A DNA stretch of 64,000 nt, from positions 2,480,001-2,544,000 of the forward strand of contig NZ_CP119391.1 in the NCBI RefSeq assembly GCF_031886125.1, given 5' to 3'. Every line of letters starts with the position of its first letter. Position 1 is the stretch's first letter. The DNA is from Halomonas piscis (GTDB lineage: Bacteria; Pseudomonadota; Gammaproteobacteria; Pseudomonadales; Halomonadaceae). Positions 33,190 to 41,777 of this stretch are shown here, piece by piece. Below the pieces are notes generated by a model. The model ran no database searches. It was not told where the DNA came from and worked only from the letters and a program-made list of their open reading frames with translations. The position numbers and the translations under genes are program-made.

Positions 33190-34538
33190 GGCTCTTCGTC
33201 GTTGGGTGTGGAATTCGCCCCCTGACCTGGGCCAGGATACGACCTCCACTTGGAAAGGAGGCATGGCATGGACGGCACCCAGATTCTGACCCTCGGCCTG
33301 GGCCTGGAAGCGCCCTGGATCCTCAAGAACCAACACCTAGATACCTCCTTGTCACCCCACCGCCTGGATCTCTATGTCGAGGCCGAGCGGGGAAGCCTCT
33401 ACCCCTGTCCGGAGTGCGGCAAGGCCTGCCCGGCCCATGACTTCGCCGACAAGACTTGGCGGCACCTGAACTTCTTCCAGCACCTCTGCTACCTGCATGC
33501 GCGGGTGCCTCGGACCAAGTGCCCCGAGCATGGCGTCAAGCGCATCGAGGTGCCCTGGGCACGGCCCGGCAGCGACTTCACTCTGTTGTTCGAGCAGGCC
33601 GCCATGTCACTGGTCAAGGAGATGCCGGTGCTGGCCGTCTCCCGGCAACTGGAAATCTCTGACAAGCGCTTGTGGCGCATCGTGCACCACTACGTCGGCC
33701 GCATGCTGGGTGAGCTGGACTTGTCCCGCGTAGCCACCGTCGGCGTGGATGAGACCGCGTCTCGGCGTGGTCAGCGCTATGTCACGGTGTTTCTCGACAT
33801 GCAGCGCAAGCAGGAGCCGGTGCTCTTCGCCGTACCCGGGCATGGTAAGGCCGCCATCAAGGCCTTCAGCGCCTTCCTGGCGAAACATGGCGGCGACCCG
33901 GGTAACGTGGTCGAGGTGGTCTGCGACATGTCTCAGGCCTTCCTGAGCGGCGTAGCCGAGCACCTACCCAACGCCGAAGTGACAGTCGACTGGTTTCACA
34001 TCGTGCAGACCTTCACCAAGGCGCTGGACGAGGTTCGCAAGAAGGAGCGCCGGGAGAAGGGTCACCCCAAAGCCCTTCGTTGGGCCGTCTTGAAGAATCT
34101 GGATAACGGCAACCAGACGGCCAAGCAACTGGCCGCCCTACAAGAGCTGGTGGCCGATCGAGGCGCCACTGCCGATGCCTGGGTGATCAAGGAAAAGCTG
34201 CGCTGGATCCAGAAGGCTGCGACGCCGCGTGCTGCCCGATGGCGCATCACAAATTATCTCAAGGTGATGCGGGAGGCGGTCACCGACCAGCCACTGCTCA
34301 AGCCTATGGCGAAGGCTCTGACCACGCTTGAACGGCATGCTGAGCAGGTCGTGAGGCGCTGGATATCGGGACTGACCAACGCGCGCCTGGAAGGTATGAA
34401 CGGGCTCTTCCAGGCGGCTAGGTCACGCGCACGTGGCTACCGGAACGAGGCCAACTTCATCGCCATGATCTACCTGATTGGGAGCCCCGTGGGGCGCCTG
34501 CTGGATCAAGCCAAATCCACATGAAACGTCGAAGAACC
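33190..34538 (+). mobile_element. ISL3-family insertion sequence with 8-bp target duplication
   Basis: A 1349-nt element. Imperfect terminal inverted repeats (GGCTCTTCGTCGTTGGGTGT against GGTTCTTCGACGTTTCATGT read inward from the right) bound it. The direct repeat AATAAATT occurs at 33182-33189 and again at 34539-34546, the 8-bp duplication typical of ISL3. It inserted into the dispersed-repeat motif GCGCAATAAATTGCGC between two inverted IS1111-type elements. Confidence 0.92.
33268..34524 (+). CDS. ISL3-family transposase
   Basis: A 418-residue DDE transposase. The N-terminal zinc-ribbon-like part has CPECGKACPAHDF and TKCPEHG. The catalytic core is recognisable in VGVDETASRRGQRYVTVFLD, VCDMSQAF, VDWFHIVQ and the C-terminal NARLEGMNGLFQAARSRARGYRNEANF. 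The start at 33268 follows AAAGGAGG; the frame opens six codons earlier at TTG. It is intact, so the element could be active. Confidence 0.93.
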   Translation: MDGTQILTLGLGLEAPWILKNQHLDTSLSPHRLDLYVEAERGSLYPCPECGKACPAHDFADKTWRHLNFFQHLCYLHARVPRTKCPEHGVKRIEVPWARPGSDFTLLFEQAAMSLVKEMPVLAVSRQLEISDKRLWRIVHHYVGRMLGELDLSRVATVGVDETASRRGQRYVTVFLDMQRKQEPVLFAVPGHGKAAIKAFSAFLAKHGGDPGNVVEVVCDMSQAFLSGVAEHLPNAEVTVDWFHIVQTFTKALDEVRKKERREKGHPKALRWAVLKNLDNGNQTAKQLAALQELVADRGATADAWVIKEKLRWIQKAATPRAARWRITNYLKVMREAVTDQPLLKPMAKALTTLERHAEQVVRRWISGLTNARLEGMNGLFQAARSRARGYRNEANFIAMIYLIGSPVGRLLDQAKST

Positions 34539-34565
34539 AATAAATTGCGCTTATATGGACCCGTC

Positions 34566-34834
34566 CTGTTGTGCAAGCTAGAAGCAACCACGCATAAAGG
34601 TGAGGACTGCACGCTTATATCCGGCCTGTTGGTGGCACCTGCGGTGCCTGGCCCTGATGGAATACGCGCTCTCTGCTCTGATCTCCCACTCGGCCTCGCC
34701 ATGGGCCTGCGCACTTCACAGAGTGACAGAGAGTCGGTCTGACCCGTTATGCCATCGAAGCATCTCGCCTGCGCAACCTCGGGGTTGGGTAACTTATCGT
34801 ATGCTGAACGATCTCGCCTGTTTATTCGGTATCA
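34566..34834 (-). ncRNA. Predicted guide RNA (bridge/seekRNA) region of IS1111 copy 2
   Basis: 3' non-coding region matching that of copy 1 closely. The GTGGGAG core lies at 34683-34689 (minus strand) and the variable-loop hairpin at 34634-34648. Conservation outside the coding frame between two diverged copies favours a structured RNA. Not provable without expression data. Confidence 0.5.
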
Positions 34835-35869
34835 TTAAGCGGCCTCCTGCGGCTGGTAGCGGCGCTCATGGGCCAATAGCGACCAGCAAATCCGCGCCAT
34901 CTTGTTTGCCAGGGCCACAATGGCCTTGCGTTGTCCAAGACGCGCCGCTAATGAGCAGGCCCAGCGGGACAGCCGGTCGGGCTGTTCCTGGCGCTGAAAC
35001 TGGCGTAATGCCGCGCGGGCACCGTGCACCAGCTGCCGTCGAACCTCACCATTGCCGCGTTTGGTGATACCCATTAACTGATGGCGGCCACCACTGGAAT
35101 GCTGGCGTGGCACTAGCCCTAACGAGGCGCTGAACTGACGCCCGTTGGGAAACCGTGCCGGATCGCCCAGGTGGCTGAACAACAGCGTGGCGTTGATCGG
35201 GCCGATGCCGGGCAGACTCATCAGCCGCTGCATGTCGGCTGACGCTTTGGCCTGTCGCTGCAGCCGCTTGTCATAGCGCGCGATCCGCGCATCGTTCTCG
35301 AGCCACTGGTCGAGCAGGTCGTTCAGCAGGGTGTAGAGTTCTTCACCCAGCCGCGCCCGTTGCTCGTCCAGGCGTTCACGGATCACACCTTGGCGTATTA
35401 CCGCATGCCCTTGCGACACGATCAGGCCAAACTCTCCCAGTAGGCCGCGCAGCTCATTGCCGATGGCAGTGCGCTCGCGCACTAACCGGCTGCGCACCCG
35501 GTGCACCGCTTGCAGGGATTGTTGCGCTTCTGTCTTGATCGTCACCCGAGGCGTCGCCGGGCGTGCTGCGGCCTCGGCGATAGCCGCGGCATCGCGTGCA
35601 TCATTCTTGTGGCCCAGCACGAAGGGCTTGACCGCCTGCGGCGGCAGTAGTTCTGCCTCATGGCCCAGGGCGCGAATTTCGCGTGCCCAATAATGGGCCG
35701 AGCCGCACGCCTCCATAGCGATGCGGCAAGGCGGCAGCTGGGCCAGCGTGAGCCGCAGCTGATCACGCTTAACCTGCTTGTTAAAGATGTTATGGCCGCG
35801 CGCATCGGCGGCGTGCAACTGAAAAACGTGTTTGGCCAGGTCAATGCCGACAATGCTAATCTGTTTCAT
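34835..35869 (-). CDS. IS110-family transposase (IS1111 group), copy 2
   Basis: 344 residues, intact, with the same DEDD and Transposase_20 motifs as copy 1 (GIDLAKHVFQ, MEACGSAHYW, HKNDARDA, RQHSSGGRH). Divergence from copy 1 is concentrated in the first 78 residues (for example AADARGHNIFNKQVKRDQ), which suggests recombination between related elements and not simple duplication. Confidence 0.92.
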   Translation of the reverse strand: MKQISIVGIDLAKHVFQLHAADARGHNIFNKQVKRDQLRLTLAQLPPCRIAMEACGSAHYWAREIRALGHEAELLPPQAVKPFVLGHKNDARDAAAIAEAAARPATPRVTIKTEAQQSLQAVHRVRSRLVRERTAIGNELRGLLGEFGLIVSQGHAVIRQGVIRERLDEQRARLGEELYTLLNDLLDQWLENDARIARYDKRLQRQAKASADMQRLMSLPGIGPINATLLFSHLGDPARFPNGRQFSASLGLVPRQHSSGGRHQLMGITKRGNGEVRRQLVHGARAALRQFQRQEQPDRLSRWACSLAARLGQRKAIVALANKMARICWSLLAHERRYQPQEAA

Positions 35870-35967
35870 GGATGGGCCCTCCTTTCAGATGCCGTCAGTG
35901 TTCTGTGCACTGCTAGCTAGATGTCATATCCAGCTTGGCACAGAAGAACGGGTCCATCCCATTTCCC

Positions 35968-36022
35968 ACCAGGTAGTTGGCTCAAGCCATATGGCAAGAA
36001 GCGCACAATAAATTGCGCTCCT
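35968..36022 (+). repeat. 55-nt repeat unit, first of the array
   Basis: One complete unit (begins ACCAGGTAGTTGG, ends GCGCTCCT) between IS1111 copy 2 and the next IS element. It matches the units at 37587-37736 except for one base in the first ten. It contains the GCGCACAATAAATTGCGC palindrome. Confidence 0.9.
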
Positions 36023-36036
36023 GGTATGGATTGACC

Positions 36037-36292
36037 CGTCAAGGGGTCGGTTGACTCTGCTACGTGTGATTGTCCTCAATGCCCACGGATCAGGAAGCGA
36101 GGGGCTATCAGCGACGGTGGATCTCTCTGGTATTCGTGGGTTGGTTACCGACCTGTCATCACTTCGTCGCGGAGCTACCCTGGTCTACGAGCGAGGGTCA
36201 CCCCGCCCCGCAGGGCGGGGGCCTCATAGGAGCGTCAGGGGTTCTCCCACCGGCCCGACGCTCCCTGAATCGTAGGCACTGAGGCGCGATCA
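36037..36292 (-). ncRNA. Predicted guide RNA region of the second IS1111-type element
   Basis: About 255 nt 3' of the transposase. On the minus strand it contains a hairpin with stem GGAGCGTC/GACGCTCC whose loop includes GGTGGGAG (36244-36251), able to pair with the target strand CTCCTACC using one G-T wobble, and further on a strong CCCCGCCC/GGGCGGGG hairpin. This fits a target-binding loop; it is inferred. Confidence 0.5.
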
Positions 36293-37495
36293 TCATGCGG
36301 TGGCCCGGCTGCCGTGCGGTTTGCCCATCGCTTCGCAGGCAATCGCCCACAGGAAGCCGGCCATTTCTCGCGCCACCGCCGTGGTGACTTGCTGCTTGGC
36401 CTTGCCCGTGGCAGCCAGGCGGCGGTAGCGCCCGCACAGTCGCTTCTGCGCCTCCCAGGCGATCGCCTGCACCGTTGGCGAGGTCTTCTCGGCGCGCTGC
36501 TCAATAATGCGCGTCTTGCGGGCCGGGAACCGGTAGCTCCAGGCCGCCTCCACCAGCACTCGTCGCACATGGCCATTGCCGGTCTTGGTGATGCCGCCCT
36601 GGCGCCGACTGCCCCCGCTCGAGTGCTCGCTGGGCACCAGGCCCAGGTAGGCCATCAGCTGGCGGGGCGAGTCGAAGCGACTGATGTCACCCAGCTCGGC
36701 CAGCACCGTCATCGCCGTGATCAGGCTCACGCCCCACATCGCCTGAACGGCCTCGACCACCGGAGCCAGTGACCAGTTTGGTAACACCGCTCTCATCTGT
36801 TTTTCGAGACCCGCCACACGGCGCTGGGCATCTTTCACGTTGTCGACGTACTCCTGCAACACAACCTGCTGAACCGGGGTGTCGAAGCGCACCGTCTCCA
36901 GCCAGCGGAAGTGTGCCGGTATCCACTTGCTCTTGCCGGGGTAGATCTTGCTGTGCCGCAACAAGAAGGCGTTGAGTCGCTGTCGGGCGCGGAGCTCAGC
37001 GGCTTTCATGTCTTCCCGGGCACGCGTCAGATCGCGAATCGCCTCCTGTTCCGGCGTTGGCACCCAGACCGGTGTCAGCTCTCCTGAGCGCGACAGGCGA
37101 GCCAGCATCTTGGCATCGCGACGGTCGGTCTTGATGCGATCCCCTGCGCGCTGAGGAATCAGCGTCGGGGCAACGACCTCGCAATCATGGCCGCTGGCCT
37201 GAATCTGGTGATAGACCCCGTAGCCACAGGGGCCAGCCTCGTAGCTGAATAACAACGGCTGCCCATCGAAACGCTGACTCAGCTGACGAACCAGCTTATC
37301 GATGGCCTGAGGCTCGTTCGGAATTTCGCCGCGGAACTCGGGAGCTTGGCGTCCGGCCTCGGCGATTGCCACGGAGATACTCGCCTTGTGCACGTCCAGG
37401 CCAATATAAGCGGCGTGGACGTTGCTGGCAGCACTAACCCGCTGGGCAACAGTGCGCTCGACAATAGCTGGCTGAGTTGCGTTAGACTGTTTCAT
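36293..37495 (-). CDS. IS110-family transposase, second type
   Basis: 400 residues. The RuvC-like DEDD domain shows YIGLDVHKASISVAI, SYEAGPCGYG and IKTDRRDAKMLARL. The Transposase_20 domain shows MWGVSLITAMTVLAELGDISRFDSPRQLMAYLGLVPSEHSSGGSRRQGGITKTGNGHVRR, with the candidate nucleophile serine in HSSGGS. An N-terminal extension of about 25 residues precedes the first strand. It is intact, with the long non-coding segment downstream, as in the IS1111 group. Confidence 0.92.
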   Translation of the reverse strand: MKQSNATQPAIVERTVAQRVSAASNVHAAYIGLDVHKASISVAIAEAGRQAPEFRGEIPNEPQAIDKLVRQLSQRFDGQPLLFSYEAGPCGYGVYHQIQASGHDCEVVAPTLIPQRAGDRIKTDRRDAKMLARLSRSGELTPVWVPTPEQEAIRDLTRAREDMKAAELRARQRLNAFLLRHSKIYPGKSKWIPAHFRWLETVRFDTPVQQVVLQEYVDNVKDAQRRVAGLEKQMRAVLPNWSLAPVVEAVQAMWGVSLITAMTVLAELGDISRFDSPRQLMAYLGLVPSEHSSGGSRRQGGITKTGNGHVRRVLVEAAWSYRFPARKTRIIEQRAEKTSPTVQAIAWEAQKRLCGRYRRLAATGKAKQQVTTAVAREMAGFLWAIACEAMGKPHGSRATA

Positions 37496-37586
37496 GACCT
37501 GCCTCCCTCAATAGTGGCTCTGTGTTGTTGCCCTACCTCAACATAACCCACGACGTTGAGGTGGGGCAGGTCAATCCATGATGTCT

Positions 37587-37736
37587 ACCAGGCAGTTGGC
37601 TCAAGCCATATGGCAAGAAGCGCACAATAAATTGCGCTCCTACCAGGCAGTTGGCTCAAGCCATATGGCAAGAAGCGCGCAATAAACTGCGCTCCTACCA
37701 GGCAGTTGGCTCAAGCCATATGGCAAGAAGCGCACA
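37587..37736 (+). repeat. Tandem 55-nt repeat array (2.7 units) next to aroB
   Basis: Units at 37587-37641, 37642-37696 and a partial 37697-37736, each starting ACCAGGCAGTTGGCTCAAGC. They differ at only a few bases (for example AATAAATTGCGC against AATAAACTGCGC). With the unit at 35968 the array had at least four members before IS insertion. The units directly follow one another with no spacers, so this is not a CRISPR. The array ends 8 nt from the aroB stop. Confidence 0.93.
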
Positions 37737-37744
37737 TGCCTTTT

Positions 37745-38851
37745 TTATCCCCGCGGGTAGTCGTCCAACAGCGCGTTGAGCGTCTCCGCCGGCGTTTCCG
37801 AGCTGATGCAGGCGTCCCCTGGCGCGCGCAGCAGGATCAGCCGCAGCTCGTCGTCGAGGTTTTTCTTGTCCCTTCGCATGTGGGCCAGAAACGCTTCGCG
37901 ACCCATGCCCGCGGGCGCGCTGACGGGCAGCCCGGCAGCCTCAATCACCGCCCGGCAGCGCGCAAGCGTCGCGGCGTCGATCCAGCCCAGCCGGTGGGAC
38001 AGCGTCGCCGCCATGGCCATGCCCGCGCCTACCGCCTCGCCGTGCAGCCAGGCGCCGTAGCCCTGCTCGGCCTCGATGGCGTGGCCGAAGGTGTGGCCGA
38101 GGTTGAGCAGCGCGCGCACGCCCTGCTCGGTTTCGTCCTCGGCCACCACTTCGGCCTTGATCTCGCAGCTGCGGGCAATGGCCCAGGCCAGCGTTTCGGG
38201 GTCGCAGGCGCGCAGCGCGGCCATGTTGGCTTCAAGCCAGCCGAGAAACGCCGCGTCGCGGATCAGGCCGTACTTGACCACCTCGGCAAGCCCGGCGGAC
38301 AGCTCCCGGGCCGGCAGCGTCTTGAGCGTATCGATGTCCACCACCACGGCCCGGGGCTGCCAGAAGGCGCCGATCATGTTCTTGCCAAGCGCATGGTTGA
38401 CCCCGGTCTTGCCGCCCACCGAGGAGTCCACCTGGGCGAGCAGCGTGGTGGGCACCTGGATAAAGGCCACGCCCCGCTGGTAGCTCGCCGCGGCAAAGCC
38501 GGTCATGTCGCCGATGACGCCGCCGCCCAGCGCAATCAGGGTGCAGCGGCGGTTGAACCCTGCTTCCAGCAGCGCATCCCAGATGCGCTCGACGTAGTCC
38601 ACCGACTTGTAGCCTTCGCCGTCGGGCAGCACCACCGCGCGCACGTCGAGCCCGTCGGGCAGAGCCTCGCGCAGCGCCTCCAGATACAGCGGCGCGACGG
38701 TCTCGTTGGTGACGATCATCACCTGGCGACCGGCCAGGTACGGCGCGACGGCCTCAGCGCTGCCGATCAGGCCGGCGCCGATATGAATGGGATAGCTGCG
38801 TTCCTCCAGGGCAACGCTTAGCGTGCGCAGCACGCCGTCATTGGGCTTCAT
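37745..38851 (-). CDS. aroB: 3-dehydroquinate synthase
   Basis: Converts DAHP to 3-dehydroquinate in the shikimate pathway (NAD+ and metal dependent). NAD-site motifs [47 protein letters not shown] and [20 protein letters not shown], and metal ligands in [19 protein letters not shown] and HGEAVGAGM, are all present. The start at 38851 ([11 protein letters not shown]) was chosen for family length, 368 residues; the frame upstream is aroK read out of frame. It is the last gene of the pil-aro cluster. Confidence 0.96.
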   Translation of the reverse strand: MKPNDGVLRTLSVALEERSYPIHIGAGLIGSAEAVAPYLAGRQVMIVTNETVAPLYLEALREALPDGLDVRAVVLPDGEGYKSVDYVERIWDALLEAGFNRRCTLIALGGGVIGDMTGFAAASYQRGVAFIQVPTTLLAQVDSSVGGKTGVNHALGKNMIGAFWQPRAVVVDIDTLKTLPARELSAGLAEVVKYGLIRDAAFLGWLEANMAALRACDPETLAWAIARSCEIKAEVVAEDETEQGVRALLNLGHTFGHAIEAEQGYGAWLHGEAVGAGMAMAATLSHRLGWIDAATLARCRAVIEAAGLPVSAPAGMGREAFLAHMRRDKKNLDDELRLILLRAPGDACISSETPAETLNALLDDYPRG

Positions 38852-38894
38852 GGCATTACCTTGTGCTCGGGAAGAAAAGCGGCCCGCACCGGGC

Positions 38895-39452
38895 TCAGCG
38901 CACCGTTCGGGTGCGGCTGTCCGGCAGCGGGTCGGCCAGCCGGCGGACCTGGCGCAGGATCTCGTTGACCATGGCCCGGGGACCGCGCCGGTCGGTGCGC
39001 ACGGTGATATCCGCCGTGGCGCGGTACAGAGGGTCGCGCCGAACATACATGTCGTTGAGCACCTGCTCGCGGTTGGCGCACTGCAAAAGCGGGCGGCTGC
39101 GGTCCCGAGCGGTGCGCCTGAGCTGCTGCTCGACGGTGGTATACAAATACACCACCGTGCCGCGTTCGCGCAGGGCGCGGCGGTTTTCCTCGCGCAGCAC
39201 CGCGCCGCCGCCGGTGGCAAGCACCACCTCCTCGCGCCGGGTCAGCTCGTCGAGCATGTTGACTTCCCGCTGGCGAAAGCCGTCTTCGCCTTCGACGTCG
39301 AAAATCCACGGGATGTCCGCGCCGCAGCGCGCCTCGATGACGTGATCGCTATCGAGGAACTCGCGGGCCAGTTCGGCCGCCAGCAGGCGGCCGATGGTGC
39401 TTTTCCCGGCCCCCATGGGGCCGATCAAAAAAAGGTTGGGTAAGTCCTGCAT
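38895..39452 (-). CDS. aroK: Shikimate kinase
   Basis: Phosphorylates shikimate. The P-loop [15 protein letters not shown] is near residue 11, followed by the shikimate-binding [27 protein letters not shown] and [14 protein letters not shown]. At 185 residues it is normal. Its start overlaps the pilQ stop by 1 nt, and pilMNOPQ-aroKB is a standard gammaproteobacterial order. Confidence 0.96.
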   Translation of the reverse strand: MQDLPNLFLIGPMGAGKSTIGRLLAAELAREFLDSDHVIEARCGADIPWIFDVEGEDGFRQREVNMLDELTRREEVVLATGGGAVLREENRRALRERGTVVYLYTTVEQQLRRTARDRSRPLLQCANREQVLNDMYVRRDPLYRATADITVRTDRRGPRAMVNEILRQVRRLADPLPDSRTRTVR

Positions 39453-41191
39453 CAGCGAATCGCCTGCCCCTCATCCAGGAGTCGGGGAGTAATGAATACC
39501 AGCAATTCTACCTTGTCGTTGCTTTCTTCGGTAGAACGAAACAGGTTGCCGATCACCGGCAGATCGCCGAGCAGCGGCGTTTTGGCCACCTGGCGCAGCT
39601 CCTCGGTGGTCAGAATACCGCCAAGCACCACGGTCTGGCCGTTGTCCACCAGCACCTGGGTTTCAATGGTGTTGGTATCGATCGGCGGCTCGCCGCCGAA
39701 TTCGGATTCGCGGAAGCTGTCCTTGGTCACTCTAAGCTCCATGATGATGCGATCGTCCGGGGTGATCTGCGGGGTCACCTCCAGGGACAGCAGCGCCTCC
39801 TTGAACTCGGTATCCGGATTGCCCTCGGTATCCACGCTCTGGTAGGGGCGCTCCTCGCCCTGGCTGATGGTCGCCTTGCGCTGGTTGGCGGTGATGATCC
39901 GCGGCTGGGAGATGGTCTGGCTCTTGCCCTCGCTTTCCAGCGCCCTGAGCTCCAGGTCCAGCAGCACGTCGCCAGAGAGGTAGCCGAAGCCGAAGCTGGT
40001 CTGCCCGCCGCCACCGGACGCGTCCAGGTCCACCGACAGACCGCCGTTGCTCGCCGTACCGTCCGAGGCGCCGCCGAGGTCAAGGTTCCCCCCGCCCCCC
40101 GAAGACAGCCCCCAGCTAATCCCCAGCTCCCGGGAGGCGGAATCCCGGGCGATCACAATGCGCGCCTCGATCTGCACCTGACGTACGGCCACGTCCAGCT
40201 GGTCGAGCGTGTCGACGATGACGCCGACCTGTTCGGCGGTGTCCTGAATCAGCAGCGTGTTCGTGCGCTGGTCGACGGCCACGCGGCCGCGGTCGGTCAT
40301 CAGGCCGAAGCCGCTGTTGCGGCTCTCGCCACCGCTGGCGCTGCCGAGATCACTATCGCTTTTCAAAAGCGCCGCCAGGTCCGTGGCCCGGGCGTATTTG
40401 ACCTTGATGAACTTGGTCACCAGCGGCGCCAGCTCTTCCTGCTGGCTGCGCGCCTCCAGCCGCTGGCGCTCCATGGCGGCGAGCTCTTCGGCCGGCGCCA
40501 CCACAATCACGTTGCCCCGCTTGCGGCTGGCGAGCTGCTTGCTCTGCAGTATCAGGTCCAGCGCCTGGTCCCAGGGCACGTTGTTCAGGTTGAGCGTCAC
40601 CCGGCCGTCGACGCTGTCGCTTGCCACGATGTTCAGGCCGGTAAACTCGGCAAGCGTTGACAGCACCGCGCGGACTTCGATGTCCTGGAAGTTGAGGCTC
40701 AGGCGCTGGCCGTCATAGCTTTTTTCCGCGCCGGGCTCGGGCGCCGACGGGGCGCTTTCCGTGGTTTGCCGGGCAGGCTCGACCTCCACGGTGACCACGC
40801 GGCCTTCCTGCGACGTCATCATGGCGTAGGGGCCGTCGGTGAGCAGCTGCAGCCGGGTACTGCCGGGGTTGACCTCGGGCACGATACGCCTGACCGGGGT
40901 GCCGAAGTCGGTCACGTCGTACACCTGGTCGAGCGAGCGGGGCAGTGTGCTGTCGCCAAGGTTCACGGTCACGCGGTTATCGCCGCTTTTACTCACCTGC
41001 GGGCGCACGCCGCCGCGGTCGAACGTGATCGCCAGCCGGCCGGTATCGCCGCCGCCGCGGCGAAAGTCGATGTCTTCTACCCGAGCGCCCTCGCCTCGCA
41101 CATCGGCCGACTGGGCGCTGGCGACCAGCGGCAGCCACAGCCCCCCTGACGCCAGCAACACCAGCCCTGCCTGCCGCAGTCTTTTGATCAT
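39452..41191 (-). CDS. pilQ: Type IV pilus secretin PilQ
   Basis: Outer-membrane channel through which the pilus exits. It has a signal peptide (about 1-25), one N-terminal AMIN domain, an N0/STN domain ([27 protein letters not shown]), an N1 domain and the C-terminal secretin barrel ([33 protein letters not shown]). The start at 41191 follows GAGAGG; the frame opens five codons earlier at GTG. At 579 residues it is shorter than Pseudomonas PilQ (about 710), with fewer AMIN repeats. Confidence 0.95.
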   Translation of the reverse strand: MIKRLRQAGLVLLASGGLWLPLVASAQSADVRGEGARVEDIDFRRGGGDTGRLAITFDRGGVRPQVSKSGDNRVTVNLGDSTLPRSLDQVYDVTDFGTPVRRIVPEVNPGSTRLQLLTDGPYAMMTSQEGRVVTVEVEPARQTTESAPSAPEPGAEKSYDGQRLSLNFQDIEVRAVLSTLAEFTGLNIVASDSVDGRVTLNLNNVPWDQALDLILQSKQLASRKRGNVIVVAPAEELAAMERQRLEARSQQEELAPLVTKFIKVKYARATDLAALLKSDSDLGSASGGESRNSGFGLMTDRGRVAVDQRTNTLLIQDTAEQVGVIVDTLDQLDVAVRQVQIEARIVIARDSASRELGISWGLSSGGGGNLDLGGASDGTASNGGLSVDLDASGGGGQTSFGFGYLSGDVLLDLELRALESEGKSQTISQPRIITANQRKATISQGEERPYQSVDTEGNPDTEFKEALLSLEVTPQITPDDRIIMELRVTKDSFRESEFGGEPPIDTNTIETQVLVDNGQTVVLGGILTTEELRQVAKTPLLGDLPVIGNLFRSTEESNDKVELLVFITPRLLDEGQAIR

Positions 41192-41234
41192 GAACCTCTC
41201 ACCCACCGTTGGTATGCATCATTGTGCTTGTTTA

Positions 41235-41777
41235 TCATTGCCCGGCCTCGTCGACGGCAAGCTCTATCGACACGCTGCGCTCCTGCCACCCTTCCCGGGG
41301 CTTAAAGATTCGCTCGACCACCGTCAGCCGCTGCGGCTCGATCTGCTTGACCCGGCCGAAGTTGACGCCCATGTAGCTGCCCTCGCGGACCGATGTCACC
41401 TCGCCCTGGGGCGTTTTGATCAGCGCGCTTCGGCGCTTGCCCATACGCAGGGTGCCGACCAGCTCTAGCTCGGGCAGCGGATAGCTTTCCAGCGGTTCGG
41501 CGCTGCGCGACTGGTCCGGAGCCAGCTCGCTGTCGAACGTTTCCGCAAGCGCCTCCTGCCCCAGCTCGTCAGGCGGCAAAAAGGGGCTTCGCCGTTTGGG
41601 GTAGGCATACGCCACCGGAGTGTACGCCGGCATTTCCGGCACCTCGACTTCCGCCGGCTCTTCGGTCAAGCGCTGCTTCTCATCCAGCGTGTCCTGCAAT
41701 TCCCCAAACTTCGGGTCGACACAGCCGGCCAGCAGCAGCGCCAGCAGCAAGGTAGCGGCCCTAGGGTGTGTTAACAA
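41235..41777 (-). CDS. pilP: Pilus lipoprotein PilP, native start codon cut off by IS array
   Basis: Inner-membrane lipoprotein linking PilNO to PilQ. The lipobox LLLALLLAGC and the C-terminal domain (LELVGTLRMGKRRSALIKTPQGEV; REGSYMGVNFGRVKQI) are intact. The first codons have been replaced: the original ATG CCT AGG overlapped the end of pilO, and an IS5-family array entered at the TA of CCTAGG. The present frame can start at a TTG at 41777 inside the IS left end (reading MLTHPRAATLL), but no good ribosome site precedes it. Expression therefore probably depends on IS-borne signals or is lost. Confidence 0.85.
   Translation of the reverse strand: MLTHPRAATLLLALLLAGCVDPKFGELQDTLDEKQRLTEEPAEVEVPEMPAYTPVAYAYPKRRSPFLPPDELGQEALAETFDSELAPDQSRSAEPLESYPLPELELVGTLRMGKRRSALIKTPQGEVTSVREGSYMGVNFGRVKQIEPQRLTVVERIFKPREGWQERSVSIELAVDEAGQ

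Larger units (their letters stand above)
34552..35963 (-). mobile_element. IS110-family (IS1111-group) element, copy 2, inverted
   Basis: A 1412-nt near-copy of the element at 31691-33104 in opposite orientation, with the same ATGGACCCGTCC subterminal repeats (ends at 34555 and 35956) and the same 7-nt and 3-nt outer segments. Joining its flanks restores CTACCTGGTGGG/AGCGCAATTTATT. Its left side abuts an intact 55-nt repeat unit (35968-36022). Confidence 0.85.
36023..37586 (-). mobile_element. Second type of IS110-family (IS1111-group) element
   Basis: A 1564-nt element with subterminal repeats ATGGATTGACC at 36026 and (inverted) ending at 37579, again with 3 nt and 7 nt outside them. Removing it joins repeat unit 35968-36022 to unit 37587-37641 exactly, restoring the unit boundary GCGCTCCT/ACCAGG. 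Its transposase is only distantly related to that of copies 1 and 2, but its orientation relative to the repeat is the same. Confidence 0.88.

Noticed and set aside
31691..35963. Composite transposon formed by the two inverted IS1111 copies
   Set aside because: No passenger gene lies between them apart from a later ISL3 insertion, and each copy independently occupies its own repeat target.
37587..37736. Possible CRISPR array
   Set aside because: The 55-nt units are directly contiguous without unique spacers and no cas genes are present.
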